Assembly: GCA_012034655.1 (NCBI GenBank) | Contig: JAAUOZ010000002.1 | Coordinates: forward strand, 1 to 64,000 | Length of the DNA: 64,000 nucleotides | Reading direction: 5' to 3' | Origin: Leptolyngbyaceae cyanobacterium CSU_1_3 | Lineage (GTDB): Bacteria; Cyanobacteriota; Cyanobacteriia; Leptolyngbyales; Leptolyngbyaceae | In this document: piece after piece, positions 36,722 through 45,770 of the stretch | How the letters are laid out: every line of letters starts with the position of its first letter | How positions within the stretch are numbered: the first letter of the stretch is position 1 | Translations under genes and position numbers: made by a program | The notes under the pieces: model-generated | Told to the model about the DNA's origin: nothing | Database searches by the model: none | What the model saw: only the letters and a program-made list of their open reading frames with translations

Positions 36722-37810
36722 ATGATCAGCACCGAGATCAGCACCCATGAGTTAGAACTGCCGCAGTCACTTGATCACGTCTCGCTGCCCGATCAACTGC
36801 CGCCGATCGTGCTCGTTGCCTTTACCCGTCCTGAGCTTTTGCAGCAGGTTCTTTTGGCGATTCGTCAGCAAACGCTATTGCCCCGCCAGATTATTGCCTT
36901 TGTCGATGGGGCGAGAAGCTCCAAAGATGAACCTTTAATTCATGAATGTATTGAGTTACTAAAGGATTTTTCGCGGCAAATTCCCGTCGAGGTGATTGCC
37001 AGACCTAAAAATTTGGGCTGCGATCGCAATGTCGTTTTGGCTCTGACTGAGGTATGTTCTCGCTACGATTCGCTGATCTATTTAGAAGACGATGTAGTTC
37101 CCAATCCGGGCTTTTACGATCGCATGTGTCGTTTGCTGACAGCGTATCGCCCCTATCCTCAAGTTGGCTCGGTCTCAGCCTTTGCCAATTTTCCTCATGA
37201 GCTAGAACCCCTGATCGATCGCGATTTTATGGTATCTAACCGGATTTTTGCCTTGGGGTTTGGCATTTGGCGCGATCGCTGGCAAAAACTCAATTTGGCG
37301 GGTCAATCTCAGGGGGCAAATCCCTTCAAAAACTTCTACAACATTCCGGCAACCATTCAAACTAAGCACACGCTGTTAAATCAGTTCTTCCTAGAAAAAA
37401 ATAAACAAACTGATTGGGTCATCACCCTGACGCTGAATGCACTGGCTCACGATCTGATCCATATCACACCCAAAGTATCTTTTGTGCGAAACATTGGATT
37501 TGGACACCCAGAAGCCAAGACCTACCGGGGAGCCGAACCCGACTGGATTAATTTCAGGTTTGACCCGACCGCTCACCCAGACAGTTTGCCCTCCAGTCTA
37601 GACTTGATGCCTGTGTTGGCAAAGCCCTTGGAGGGCATTGAGTTAGCGGCGCACCTAGAAAAGGCGAGCGGCGTGTGGTTGAGTTTGCCTGCGATCGGGC
37701 ATTTCTGGCGTAAATATCCAGGCTTCGAGAATTTCTCTGCGTTTCTGAAGCTATTCTTAGCCCGTCTGCCGATGATGATCAGACGCTGGCGAAAGGGTTT
37801 GCTTGTATAA
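36722..37810 (+). CDS. Glycosyltransferase (GT-A, GNT-I/GT2-like)
   Basis: A 362-aa GT-A enzyme. It opens the fold with PPIVLVAFTRPELLQQVLLA, then IAFVDGAR, RPKNLGCDRNVVLALTEV and the DxD region LIYLEDDVVPNPGFYDRM. The nucleotide-sugar site continues with GFGIWRDRWQKL. The ending, HFWRKYPGFENFSAFLKLFL then a basic tail, suggests membrane association. 'LEDDVVPNPGFYD' is characteristic of a family often found beside wzy/wzx-type glycan loci. It is divergent from the exporter and probably adds a sugar to the same polymer. Confidence 0.85.
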   Translation: MISTEISTHELELPQSLDHVSLPDQLPPIVLVAFTRPELLQQVLLAIRQQTLLPRQIIAFVDGARSSKDEPLIHECIELLKDFSRQIPVEVIARPKNLGCDRNVVLALTEVCSRYDSLIYLEDDVVPNPGFYDRMCRLLTAYRPYPQVGSVSAFANFPHELEPLIDRDFMVSNRIFALGFGIWRDRWQKLNLAGQSQGANPFKNFYNIPATIQTKHTLLNQFFLEKNKQTDWVITLTLNALAHDLIHITPKVSFVRNIGFGHPEAKTYRGAEPDWINFRFDPTAHPDSLPSSLDLMPVLAKPLEGIELAAHLEKASGVWLSLPAIGHFWRKYPGFENFSAFLKLFLARLPMMIRRWRKGLLV

Positions 37811-37909
37811 GAGAGCAGGAGCAGTTCTTTTTATCTCTACGCACAGACTTAATAGTACAATCCATTGTCCTACCTCCACATTACCGACCTAATCAGCCAC
37901 TGATATATC

Positions 37910-38940
37910 ATGAGTCAATACAAGCGTACTTTATCAGAGCTGAAGGGAAAAGCAACACTGTACTGGCCTCAAGAACTACTTCAACAAGCTGGCGAGGTCA
38001 GTGTTCTTCCATTACTCCTGAAGACTCAGGATAAATTTATCAGTGTTCTAACGTTGGCGGATGATGCGCCAGATGCATGGAGAAAACTTGTAGATGTGTC
38101 TGCAGAAATGAAGGGCAACATTTTCCTAAAACATCTGATGGTGTTGAGCGACCTTGCTGGAGAAGCGCTGAACAAATACCCGCCTCTATCTAATTTTTTT
38201 ACGGACGGGGTAATGGAATATACATGGCGTGAACAATTATATTCTTACAAATTCAAACAAATCTCTAAAAAAGTTGCTTTAACCAATTCTTCTTTATTAG
38301 TTGATGGAAAAATCTTATCAAAGGACGAGAACTAAGTGAGAAAATGGAAGACGTTGTTATGCTTTTGCTACATGGTTCTTCTTCAAGCAATAACACCTTT
38401 CCAGAAGATGCTAAAGAAAAATGCTTGCTAGGTAGTCTTCTTGGAAACTCTGAAGAACTGAAAAAGTTCATCAAGCAGAGTTATATCAGGGTAAGTCGTC
38501 AAATTGGAGGAGCTAATGCGGCAAAACTAGGAAAAGTAGCAGAAGACTTTGTGCTCAAAATTTTAAAGCGCGAACTTTCTGGCTGGACTCTTAAAAGAAA
38601 TGGAAAAGTCACAGGTATCAGTCATACAGATGACGGGAGGGAGACTTCTTTCGATATCGTTGCTAAGTCGCCAAACAGCAAATATTTTGCTATTGAGATC
38701 AGTTTTCAATTTACAACTAATGGAACGATTGAAAGAAAAGCTCGTGAAGCTAAGGATAGAGCGCGCTTACTTCAAAGCGCAGGGCATTTTATTTGCTATG
38801 TCATAGATGGTGCAGGAAATATTAATATTAGAGAAAATGCAGTGAAGACAATTTGCAATTATAGTGATTGTACAGTTGCTCTATCCGAGACTGAAATTGT
38901 TCTTCTTTCTCAGTTCTTAAAAGTAGCTTCCATCGAATAA
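37910..38940 (+). pseudogene. PD-(D/E)xK-type restriction endonuclease, split by one frameshift
   Basis: Two adjacent frames look like one gene. The first (37910-38335, MSQYKRTLSELKGKATLYWP) ends ILSKDEN followed by TAA. Adding one base there gives LSEKMEDVVMLLLHG, which runs straight into the second frame (38344-38940). The second part carries ANAAKLGKVAEDFVLKILKR, then SFDIVAKSPNSKYFAIEISF and TNGTIERKAREAKDRARLL, the Asp/Glu and basic residues of a PD-(D/E)xK fold. The joined protein would be about 343 aa. It directly precedes a DNA methyltransferase, so it is the restriction half of an R-M system. Recognition site unknown. Composition is AT-rich relative to neighbours, consistent with transfer. 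Confidence 0.65.
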
Positions 38941-39068
38941 TTGGATTCATAACAAATGGCGCATTGGAGTGAAAATAGTAAAAAATTAAATATAAGATTT
39001 ATTAGAGTTGTAAGCTTGGCGCAACTCAGGCAAATTGACTCAAACTTGCCTGCCATTTATTTTTTTGG

Positions 39069-40703
39069 TTGCCTTATTCAAAGACATCTGATGGTTCGCA
39101 GGTTTCCGCTCCCTTTCTCAATAGTTTTGCTCAGTTCTGCTCTAAATTACACCAACAATCTGTTGTCTGTATCTTAACTTCTCCACCCCATGCTGCGACG
39201 ATGTTGCCGTCCATACAAAGTAGTCTGAAGCTGCATTTATGGATAGCAATCAAAACTAATTTTGCAGCATATATTCACGAAGAAGGAACACTTCGTAAAA
39301 GCCATATTTCTCTCTTGATTTTAAGTCAATATAAGGGATCATTGCAGCATACCAAAACACGAGTTAAGTACTCTTACTGCCCTGCCTGCAATAAAACTAC
39401 TAAAGATTATGGCGGTAAAAAGCACACCTACCATGAATATGGCACACTAATATCAGATGTTTGGAGAGATATAGAGTTTGATCCAGATCAAGGCATTGGT
39501 TCTATCGTCGATCGCTTAAGCGATCTTTTTGGACTTGATCCGTACAGAGATCTGTTTTCAATAGACTCTCAGGACTTGCTTGAATTCTTTGAAGACACAA
39601 GCTCACCCCTTGTAGAAGAATTGGATTTCAATCTTAAAACTGATGTTCAGGTAAGCGGTCACTTATCTAGCCATCTCATCAATGATGATTGCATCAAGGC
39701 ATTACATCGCCTGCCTGATAACTCAATCGATTTTTGTTTTGCCGATCCACCCTATAATCTAAAGAAAAAGTACGATCGTTGGGACGATTCTCTCGAATCA
39801 ACTCAATACTTTGAGTGGTGCGACCGCTGGCTCTCTGAAATGTATAGAGTTCTCAAGCCGGGGCATACTTTAGCTGTGCTAAATATTCCCCATTGGGTAG
39901 TTCGGCACTATCAATTTTTAGCATCAAGAATGCAGTTTCAGGCATGGATCGCTTGGGAAGGATTGAGTTTTCCTGTCAGACTGATTATGCCCGCTCACTA
40001 TGCAATTCTATGTTTCTCCAAGGGATATCCACGATCGCTTCCAGGACTTTCGAGCACGGAGAATTCCTATCTTCAACCTTTAGGTGAAAACTATTGCTTA
40101 AGATCAAGATGTGTCTCTAAAAGAAATGCATTGGGAGCTTCAGATAGAACAGCCATTTCAGACATTTGGCATGATATTCATCGCCTCAAGCATAATAGTC
40201 GTCGAGTCGATCACCCCTGTCAGTTGCCTCCGTTATTAATGCGTCGCTTGTTCGAGTTATTTACCGCTCCAGATGAAATAATTTTAGATTGCTTTAATGG
40301 AGCAGGAACTTCAACCCTGGTAGCCCATCAATTGCATCGAAGATTTATAGGCATTGAGCTTTCCAAGCAGTATCATGAAATCGCTCTAGCAAGACATAGG
40401 CAACTAGAAGAGGGGGGCGATCCATTTGCAAAAGTTAACGCAATTCCAAAAGCAAAAAATAGCCCAGTAGAACGTTTAGTTAAACAAAAATATCAAGTCT
40501 CTAAGAAGACGCTTCAACTAGAAGTCAAGCGAATTTCAAAGGAAATTGGGCATCTGGCCTCTAGAGATGAAGTAGAGAAATTGAGCCAATTTTCTATCAC
40601 CTATTTTGATGAGTACTTCAGTAGCTGGGGTGAGGTTTGCGCTGCGGCTAGAACTACTGGAATGGCTGAAGTTCCTCAAAAAACCGTGCAGTTGGATGAT
40701 TGA
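39069..40703 (+). CDS. DNA methyltransferase with an inactive N-terminal duplicate and a C-terminal HNH-associated repeat
   Basis: The active module spans about 200-450: FADPPYNLKKKYDRWDD (motif IV, DPPY at 226) then ILDCFNGAGTSTLVAH (motif I, FxGxG at 409) in the order of beta-class adenine/N4-cytosine methylases. Residues about 20-165 look like a degraded copy: HLWIAIKTN, RKSHISLLILSQYKG and SDVWRDI align with QAWIAWEGL, PAHYAILCFSKG and SDIWHDI. It lacks DPPY and FxGxG and gains CPAC...KTTKDYGGKKH, a possible zinc site. Residues about 485-533 match the homing-endonuclease-associated repeat. The first codon used here is a TTG; the true start is uncertain. It protects sites against the upstream endonuclease. 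Confidence 0.82.
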   Translation: MPYSKTSDGSQVSAPFLNSFAQFCSKLHQQSVVCILTSPPHAATMLPSIQSSLKLHLWIAIKTNFAAYIHEEGTLRKSHISLLILSQYKGSLQHTKTRVKYSYCPACNKTTKDYGGKKHTYHEYGTLISDVWRDIEFDPDQGIGSIVDRLSDLFGLDPYRDLFSIDSQDLLEFFEDTSSPLVEELDFNLKTDVQVSGHLSSHLINDDCIKALHRLPDNSIDFCFADPPYNLKKKYDRWDDSLESTQYFEWCDRWLSEMYRVLKPGHTLAVLNIPHWVVRHYQFLASRMQFQAWIAWEGLSFPVRLIMPAHYAILCFSKGYPRSLPGLSSTENSYLQPLGENYCLRSRCVSKRNALGASDRTAISDIWHDIHRLKHNSRRVDHPCQLPPLLMRRLFELFTAPDEIILDCFNGAGTSTLVAHQLHRRFIGIELSKQYHEIALARHRQLEEGGDPFAKVNAIPKAKNSPVERLVKQKYQVSKKTLQLEVKRISKEIGHLASRDEVEKLSQFSITYFDEYFSSWGEVCAAARTTGMAEVPQKTVQLDD

Positions 40704-40755
40704 CAAAGCTCTCATCACCCTCATCTCAAATCCTCTCATGAAGGGATCTATGAAA

Positions 40756-40778
40756 AGTCTCCCATTTGATGGGAGACT
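40756..40778. other. Perfect 10-bp hairpin between the methyltransferase and menG
   Basis: AGTCTCCCAT (40756-40765) pairs perfectly with ATGGGAGACT (40769-40778), loop TTG. AAAA precedes it on the plus strand, so a T-run follows it on the minus strand only, where there is no gene to terminate. On the plus strand it lacks a T-tract and may be an operator, attenuator or RNA-processing site in the menG leader. Confidence 0.6.
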
Positions 40779-40805
40779 AAACCAAAATTGGCACTGCAAA
40801 ATCGG

Positions 40806-41507
40806 ATGAACTCTGACCAAATTCAAGCCCTGTTCGATCGCATCGCCCCGGTATACGACGAACTGAACACCGTCCTCAGTTTGGGGCAGCACCGCATCTG
40901 GAAGCAAATGACCGTCAAGTGGAGCGGTGTTAAGCTGGGAGATACGTGCCTCGACCTGTGCTGTGGCAGTGGCGATATTGCCCAGATGTTAGCGGAAAAA
41001 GTCGGGCGGGCGGGGCAAGTTTACGGGGTAGATTTCTCGTCGGCTCAGTTAGAAGTGGCCCGCGATCGTGCCGAACGTCGCTGCCTGAAGCCGCCCATTC
41101 AGTGGGTCGAGTCAGATGTGTTGAGCTTGCCCTTTGAGGACGATCGTTTCGATTGCGCCACGATGGGCTACGGCTTGCGGAACGTGTTAGATATTCTTCG
41201 CAGCCTCAAAGAAACTCATCGCGTTCTCAAACCTGGAGCTACGGCGGCAATTCTCGACATGCACCGACCCAGCAATTCCTTAGTCAGAAGCTTTCAGCAG
41301 TGGTATCTCGATGAAGTCGTAGTTCCGGCCGCGCAAAAGTTTGGCTTCACCGAAGAATATGCTTACATTGCGCCCAGCCTGGATAAATTTCCCACGGGTG
41401 CAGAACAAGTCAGCTTTGCGCGTCAAGCAGGTTTCTCGGTTGCCACACACTATCCGATCGCGGGCGGTACGATGGGAGTGTTAGTCATTCAGAAGGGACG
41501 ACGGTGA
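40806..41507 (+). CDS. menG: Demethylphylloquinone/demethylmenaquinone methyltransferase (UbiE family)
   Basis: SAM-dependent methylation at the last step of phylloquinone synthesis (photosystem I quinone). The start at 40806 (MNSDQIQALFDRIAPVYDEL) matches the family; the frame extends to 40788. Motifs seen are CLDLCCGSGDIAQML (SAM site), GVDFSSAQLEVAR and the UbiE signatures FDCATMGYGLRNV and SFARQAGFSVATHYPIAGG, then GVLVIQKG at the end. All expected residues are present; 233 aa is normal length. It is preceded by the hairpin at 40756. Confidence 0.95.
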   Translation: MNSDQIQALFDRIAPVYDELNTVLSLGQHRIWKQMTVKWSGVKLGDTCLDLCCGSGDIAQMLAEKVGRAGQVYGVDFSSAQLEVARDRAERRCLKPPIQWVESDVLSLPFEDDRFDCATMGYGLRNVLDILRSLKETHRVLKPGATAAILDMHRPSNSLVRSFQQWYLDEVVVPAAQKFGFTEEYAYIAPSLDKFPTGAEQVSFARQAGFSVATHYPIAGGTMGVLVIQKGRR

Positions 41508-41632
41508 GCAAAGAAAGAAGGGCAACCTGAGCCGCTCTGATTTTCAGAGTTCTAGCCTTTTCTTCTGGATGGGTTGATCGACCCTTAGCTCAATTTCCCT
41601 TCACGTCTCCTCCTTCCTTTCTCCGTACCCCT

Positions 41633-42862
41633 GTGGATCTCTCTAATTTTTGGCTCTTTGCGGCTCCCCCGGTTGTGGGTGGCATTATTGGCTATTTCAC
41701 CAACGATATTGCCATCAAGATGCTATTTCGCCCCTATCGGGCGCTCTACATTGGCGGCAAAAAAATTCCTTTTACGCCCGGTCTGATTCCGCGAAACCAG
41801 GAACGATTGGCGAAACGGATTTCTGACACCATTATGGGGTCACTGCTCACACCAGAAGAACTGCAAAACTTAGCACGCAGGCTACTCAAAACCGAACGAG
41901 TTGAAGCGGCTTTGCTCTGGCTATTAAAGCTGGCGCTAGATCAAGTTCAGTCTGGAAAGGAGAAAAAAACCGCTAAAATTTTGGCGAGCATTTTGCGAGA
42001 TTTGTTTAGCCAATCGCTGCCTCGACTGCTAAAAGTGCTGGCACGGCGCGAAGATTTTTTGGAAGATCAGCTCAACCAAATTTTTGATCAAATTGTTCTC
42101 GAATTTCAGCTTAGTGATGAGCAGTCGGCTAACTTATCAGACTGGCTTTTGCAAGTGGTTTTGCCTCCCGATCGCATTCGCCTGGTGTTGATTGATTTTT
42201 TGACCGATCGTAACATTCAAGTCATTGACGAAGGGTTTCGTGAGAAAACAAGTGGAACCTATTGGGTGGTTGCCAATCTTTTTGGGGTGAGAAATTCTCT
42301 GACTCGTCTGCGTACATTTTGCCTCGACGAGCGCGAGGCCTGTAATACCGTCTTAGCCGAATTGGTATTTTCGCTGGGCGTGAAATCTCGATCGAAGGAG
42401 TGGCTGCAAAATCTTTCGTTACAAAATCTGCCCGTTTCAACAGTTAGGCAACTCCGCAAAACTATGCGTGAGAGTGTGCGTACCTATCTGCAAGATCGGG
42501 GGTCAGATGTGCTGCAAGGTTTGAGTGAGTCAGTCGATTGGGAAAATGTTGCTAATGTGATCTTAAATCGTCTTCAAACTTCAGAAGCGGTGAGCAGTTC
42601 TTTAGAGTTAATTAGTCAAGAACTTGCCTTAATTTTGGAGCGCTATTTAGAGCGAGATTTAGAAAAAATTGTCGAACAGGCAATTCCAATTTTGAACATT
42701 GACCAAGTGATTATCGATCGGGTTAAGGCTACTTCTCCGGGCGACTTAGAGAACGCAATTAATGGCATTGTGCAAAGTGAATTGCAGGCGATCGTCAATC
42801 TAGGCGGCATTTTAGGGTTTGTGATCGGGCTGCTACAATCCGCCGTTCTTTTGCTGCGTTAA
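41633..42862 (+). CDS. DUF445-family membrane protein
   Basis: A 409-aa protein starting at GTG (41633). The N-terminal membrane helix and conserved block [40 protein letters not shown] and [14 protein letters not shown] define DUF445/YheB-like proteins. A long helical middle ([27 protein letters not shown]) is followed by a C-terminal membrane helix ([19 protein letters not shown]), so both ends enter the membrane. Role unknown; broadly conserved in cyanobacteria. Separate from menG (125-base gap with possible leader). Confidence 0.85.
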   Translation: MDLSNFWLFAAPPVVGGIIGYFTNDIAIKMLFRPYRALYIGGKKIPFTPGLIPRNQERLAKRISDTIMGSLLTPEELQNLARRLLKTERVEAALLWLLKLALDQVQSGKEKKTAKILASILRDLFSQSLPRLLKVLARREDFLEDQLNQIFDQIVLEFQLSDEQSANLSDWLLQVVLPPDRIRLVLIDFLTDRNIQVIDEGFREKTSGTYWVVANLFGVRNSLTRLRTFCLDEREACNTVLAELVFSLGVKSRSKEWLQNLSLQNLPVSTVRQLRKTMRESVRTYLQDRGSDVLQGLSESVDWENVANVILNRLQTSEAVSSSLELISQELALILERYLERDLEKIVEQAIPILNIDQVIIDRVKATSPGDLENAINGIVQSELQAIVNLGGILGFVIGLLQSAVLLLR

Positions 42863-42908
42863 TTTGGCATCGTGAAGAATGCCAGTCATTTTAATTGTCC
42901 CGTTCGAT

Positions 42909-44146
42909 TCAATCTCTCAATTGTTCAGGCGCATTCAAGGCGGTTTCAAGAAGCGCTACGATCGCTGTTTTATTTTCATACACGAAAACTAGGTGATCTT
43001 TGGCACGGGTCATTGCCGTGTAAAGCCCTGCTTTGGTTTCAAAATTACGATCGCTGTCTTCGAGTGCTTCAGTCATAAAGTCAATTCCTACCAAGATTAC
43101 TGCCTCAAACTCTACCCCTTTAACCGCATTCCAGGAATCTATAATGACGTAAGAACGATCGAACCTATCTGTAACTCGTTCTCTCGAATTCATCGGTGCA
43201 TGATGATTGATTGCCAGGTTTCTTAGCTCTTTGCTAATCGCTTGCTTAATGGATTTTGCAGATGGATTAGTGGGATCGACTAAAATCGCGATCGACGATT
43301 CTGCATGAGATTCTAGAGCCATTTTTACTTGCAAAGCTACTTCGACTGCCATACGATCGCCACTAACCTGTAAGAGCATAGGACGCAGACCTGAACTTCT
43401 TAATAATCTTTTTCTAGGTTCAACAATTTTGTCGATCGTAGGACTATTTTCGCGCTTTTCAGTTTTCATTCCTGCCTGTTCTAGCGCAGGTTGAATAAAC
43501 TTCCAGGCAAGTTCAAGAATTTCAGGTGCGTTTCGATAGTTCAGATCAAAATTTGCGATCGCCCTACTACATCAATTCCTAGTTTCGACCAACTCCAGTC
43601 GCTTTTTCTGCGATGTGCTTGCCCATAAACAGATTGAGCATTGTCGTAAACAAAAAACAAAGAATTAGTTTGTGGATCTAAAACTTCTAGCAATGCTTGA
43701 AACCATTCATCATAAAAATCTTGTGCTTCGTCGATCAAAATAGCTTGATATTTTTGCTGTGCAAATTTTGATTTTTGGGCAAGCTCGATCACTTTCTGCC
43801 TTGAAGTTTGCTCCTGATCAAACCGATAATCATATTGAAACTGATAAGCCCATTGATGAAATGTACAGCATTCTACTTTTAGCTCTTTTTGTTTGAGTTG
43901 AGTTTCAATCCATCCTTTCATGAAGCGGTTGTAAGATAGAACGAGAACCCGATCGAACTTCTCTGCTACAGCTTTTTCAACTCGATCTTTGAGCACTAAA
44001 GACTTTCCTGAACCTGCAACTCCTCGGATTAGTGAATGGCCACTAAAATTAAAGTTTTTTGCTTTGTTTTGTGGGTCATCTGATATCGTTTGACTTGCCC
44101 TCTGGTTAATCGTTTGCCGAAAGTCGATCCACTGCATTAATGACAC
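42909..44146 (-). pseudogene. UvrD-like superfamily I helicase, one frameshift
   Basis: The first frame (from 44146, MSLMQWIDFRQTI) has Walker A GVAGSGKSLVL and the DEAQ box ILIDEAQDFYDEW, and motif III FVYDNAQSVYG. It stops after GIDVVG. One base is needed near 43552 to continue NFDLNYRNAPEILELAWKFI, then IAILVDPTN, VKGVEFEAVILVG and the motif VI-like GLYTAMTRAKDHLVFVYEN. The joined protein of about 410 aa is a compact SF1A helicase/ATPase lacking the large 1B and 2B insertions of UvrD, similar to short cyanobacterial DNA/RNA helicase-like proteins. It is downstream of the ParA gene on the same strand, 245 bases away. Confidence 0.8.
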
Positions 44147-44310
44147 TCCTCAATCCCTGGGTGTTTAGGAAGAGTGCCCAATGACGATCGCAATCTAACC
44201 GATATCTGGCATTCAGAACCGTGAACACAAATCGCTCAATAATTAGTAGCAAAAATACATCAACTCATTCTTTCTGTAGCAGCCCTAAATAATTTGTGAG
44301 GAGAAAGGTA

Positions 44311-44348
44311 TTGTGAGAAAGGATTCCGCAGAAATTCTTTCTCGCAAT
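44311..44348. other. Inverted repeat between parA and the helicase gene
   Basis: TTGTGAGAAAG (44311-44321) faces CTTTCTCGCAA (44338-44348), ten of eleven positions pairing, loop of 16 bases. There is no T-run on either strand, so an operator or an RNA-processing stem is as likely as a terminator for parA. Confidence 0.45.
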
Positions 44349-44391
44349 GCAGATAGAATCGCTATTTCTCTCATTTCTTTCGCTAGATTTC

Positions 44392-45333
44392 TTAGTCGTC
44401 CAACGAAGCCAGCGCAAACTTAGACGGCGGCTGATCAATTCGGGCGGCCGTTGCTAACTTTTGCAGAAACTCTTCTGCAAGCGATACAAATGCTTTCGAC
44501 CCGGCCGTCCCCGGATTAGACAACACAACAGGCGTAAAACTATCGACTGCTCTCGACACATTCACATCTGGCGGAATGCGAGTTTTAAACAGCTTTGCCT
44601 CACTAAAATCTTCGTTCAGTCGCCGCATCACCTGCCCATAATAGCGGCTCGAAAACACGTTTCCTGATAAAGAAAAGGCGATTCCTAGTAAATTGGGAGC
44701 GCTTGGCGTATCTTCTTTATGGGTCTCTTTGAGTTTAGAAATTCGTCTTTCTAATAACTGAATTCCAATTAGCGAGAGTGGCTCAGGCTTAGCTGGAATA
44801 AGGTAAAAATTACTAGCCAGTAAGGCACTGCGAGTAATCAAGTTATACCCAGGTGCACAGTCAAGAATAATCAGATCATAGTTTTTAGCGATCGGCTGCA
44901 AAATACTCTGAATTAATGTTTTCTCAAAGCCATTCCAAATCGTTTCAAAGTTGACTTGCCCTTGCTGAATTGCCTTGCGATGCAGCATTTCTGACACCAA
45001 ATATTCATCATAGAGATCGATATCTCCTGGCAACAAATCTAACCCTTTAACATTACAAACATACGATCGCACTGCCTCTGAAACCGTCGTTGTAAGTTGA
45101 GGATCTGAGAGAATCGATCGCTTGATTAATTGCCTCAAGGTTCGCTTTTCGTTGCGAATTTTTGCAAAATCTGCGGGGGTCATCAAGCTCAGTGTGGCGC
45201 TGATTTGAGTATCTAAATCTACGATCAAAACTTTTTTGCCATGATTCTTCGCAAGGCAAGTTGCAAGATTAACGGTGAGCGTTGTTTTGCCGACTCCACC
45301 CTTCATATTTGCGGTTGCGATTACGAATGTCAT
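44392..45333 (-). CDS. ParA-family ATPase
   Basis: A deviant-Walker ATPase of 313 aa. The start at 45333 gives MTFVIATANMKGGVGKTTLT; the frame extends to 45381. It has the KGGVGKTT motif with signature Lys, IVDLDTQISATLSL (Walker A'), DLIILDCAPGYN (Walker B-like) and ENIEL-like helices. The C-terminal half is not plasmid-type ParA but resembles chromosomal orphan ParA proteins of cyanobacteria that position carboxysomes, pili or other cargo. No ParB-like gene is next to it. The helicase gene follows, but whether they work together is unclear. Confidence 0.88.
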   Translation of the reverse strand: MTFVIATANMKGGVGKTTLTVNLATCLAKNHGKKVLIVDLDTQISATLSLMTPADFAKIRNEKRTLRQLIKRSILSDPQLTTTVSEAVRSYVCNVKGLDLLPGDIDLYDEYLVSEMLHRKAIQQGQVNFETIWNGFEKTLIQSILQPIAKNYDLIILDCAPGYNLITRSALLASNFYLIPAKPEPLSLIGIQLLERRISKLKETHKEDTPSAPNLLGIAFSLSGNVFSSRYYGQVMRRLNEDFSEAKLFKTRIPPDVNVSRAVDSFTPVVLSNPGTAGSKAFVSLAEEFLQKLATAARIDQPPSKFALASLDD

Positions 45334-45468
45334 GGGCGATTCCTCAGCGTGCTTGCTAGTTCCAGACAAGAGGTTAGGCACTCAATATACTACCTGTCGG
45401 TGAGAATCTTGCAACTAAACTTGCAACTATAGTTGCGAATTAGTAGTGAACTCGATATCGCTAAAAGT

Positions 45469-45574
45469 GCCCTCATCCTCCCAGTTTCCGCCTATTTGGG
45501 GAGATGGAGGAGCAAGAAAGGAATCAGGCTTTAAAGTCCCTCGCCCGCCCTGGGAGAGGGATTGGGGTGAGGGT
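45469..45574. repeat. Third copy of the dispersed CCCTC-type repeat
   Basis: GTGCCCTCATCCTCCCA, GGGGAGATGGAGGAGC and TCAGGCTTTAAAG occur in the same order as at 4473-4575, and the end CTGGGAGAGGGATTGGGGTGAGGG matches the palindromic ends at 3332-3422. It separates ParA from the radical SAM gene. Confidence 0.65.
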
Positions 45575-45770
45575 CTTCTGAATTTTGTCGGTCAACCGGG
45601 ATAGAGGTGTCAGCTACTCAGAATGCTTGCGCCTCTTCTCCGGAGTCAGATCGTCCCCAAGTTACACACTCACAAAGCAGAATGGTAGGCTGAAGCTAGA
45701 TAAATTGTGGAGGATTGCGATCGTTGCATCCCCATCTCTTCCCAACCACTTGCACTTCACTGGCTGATCT

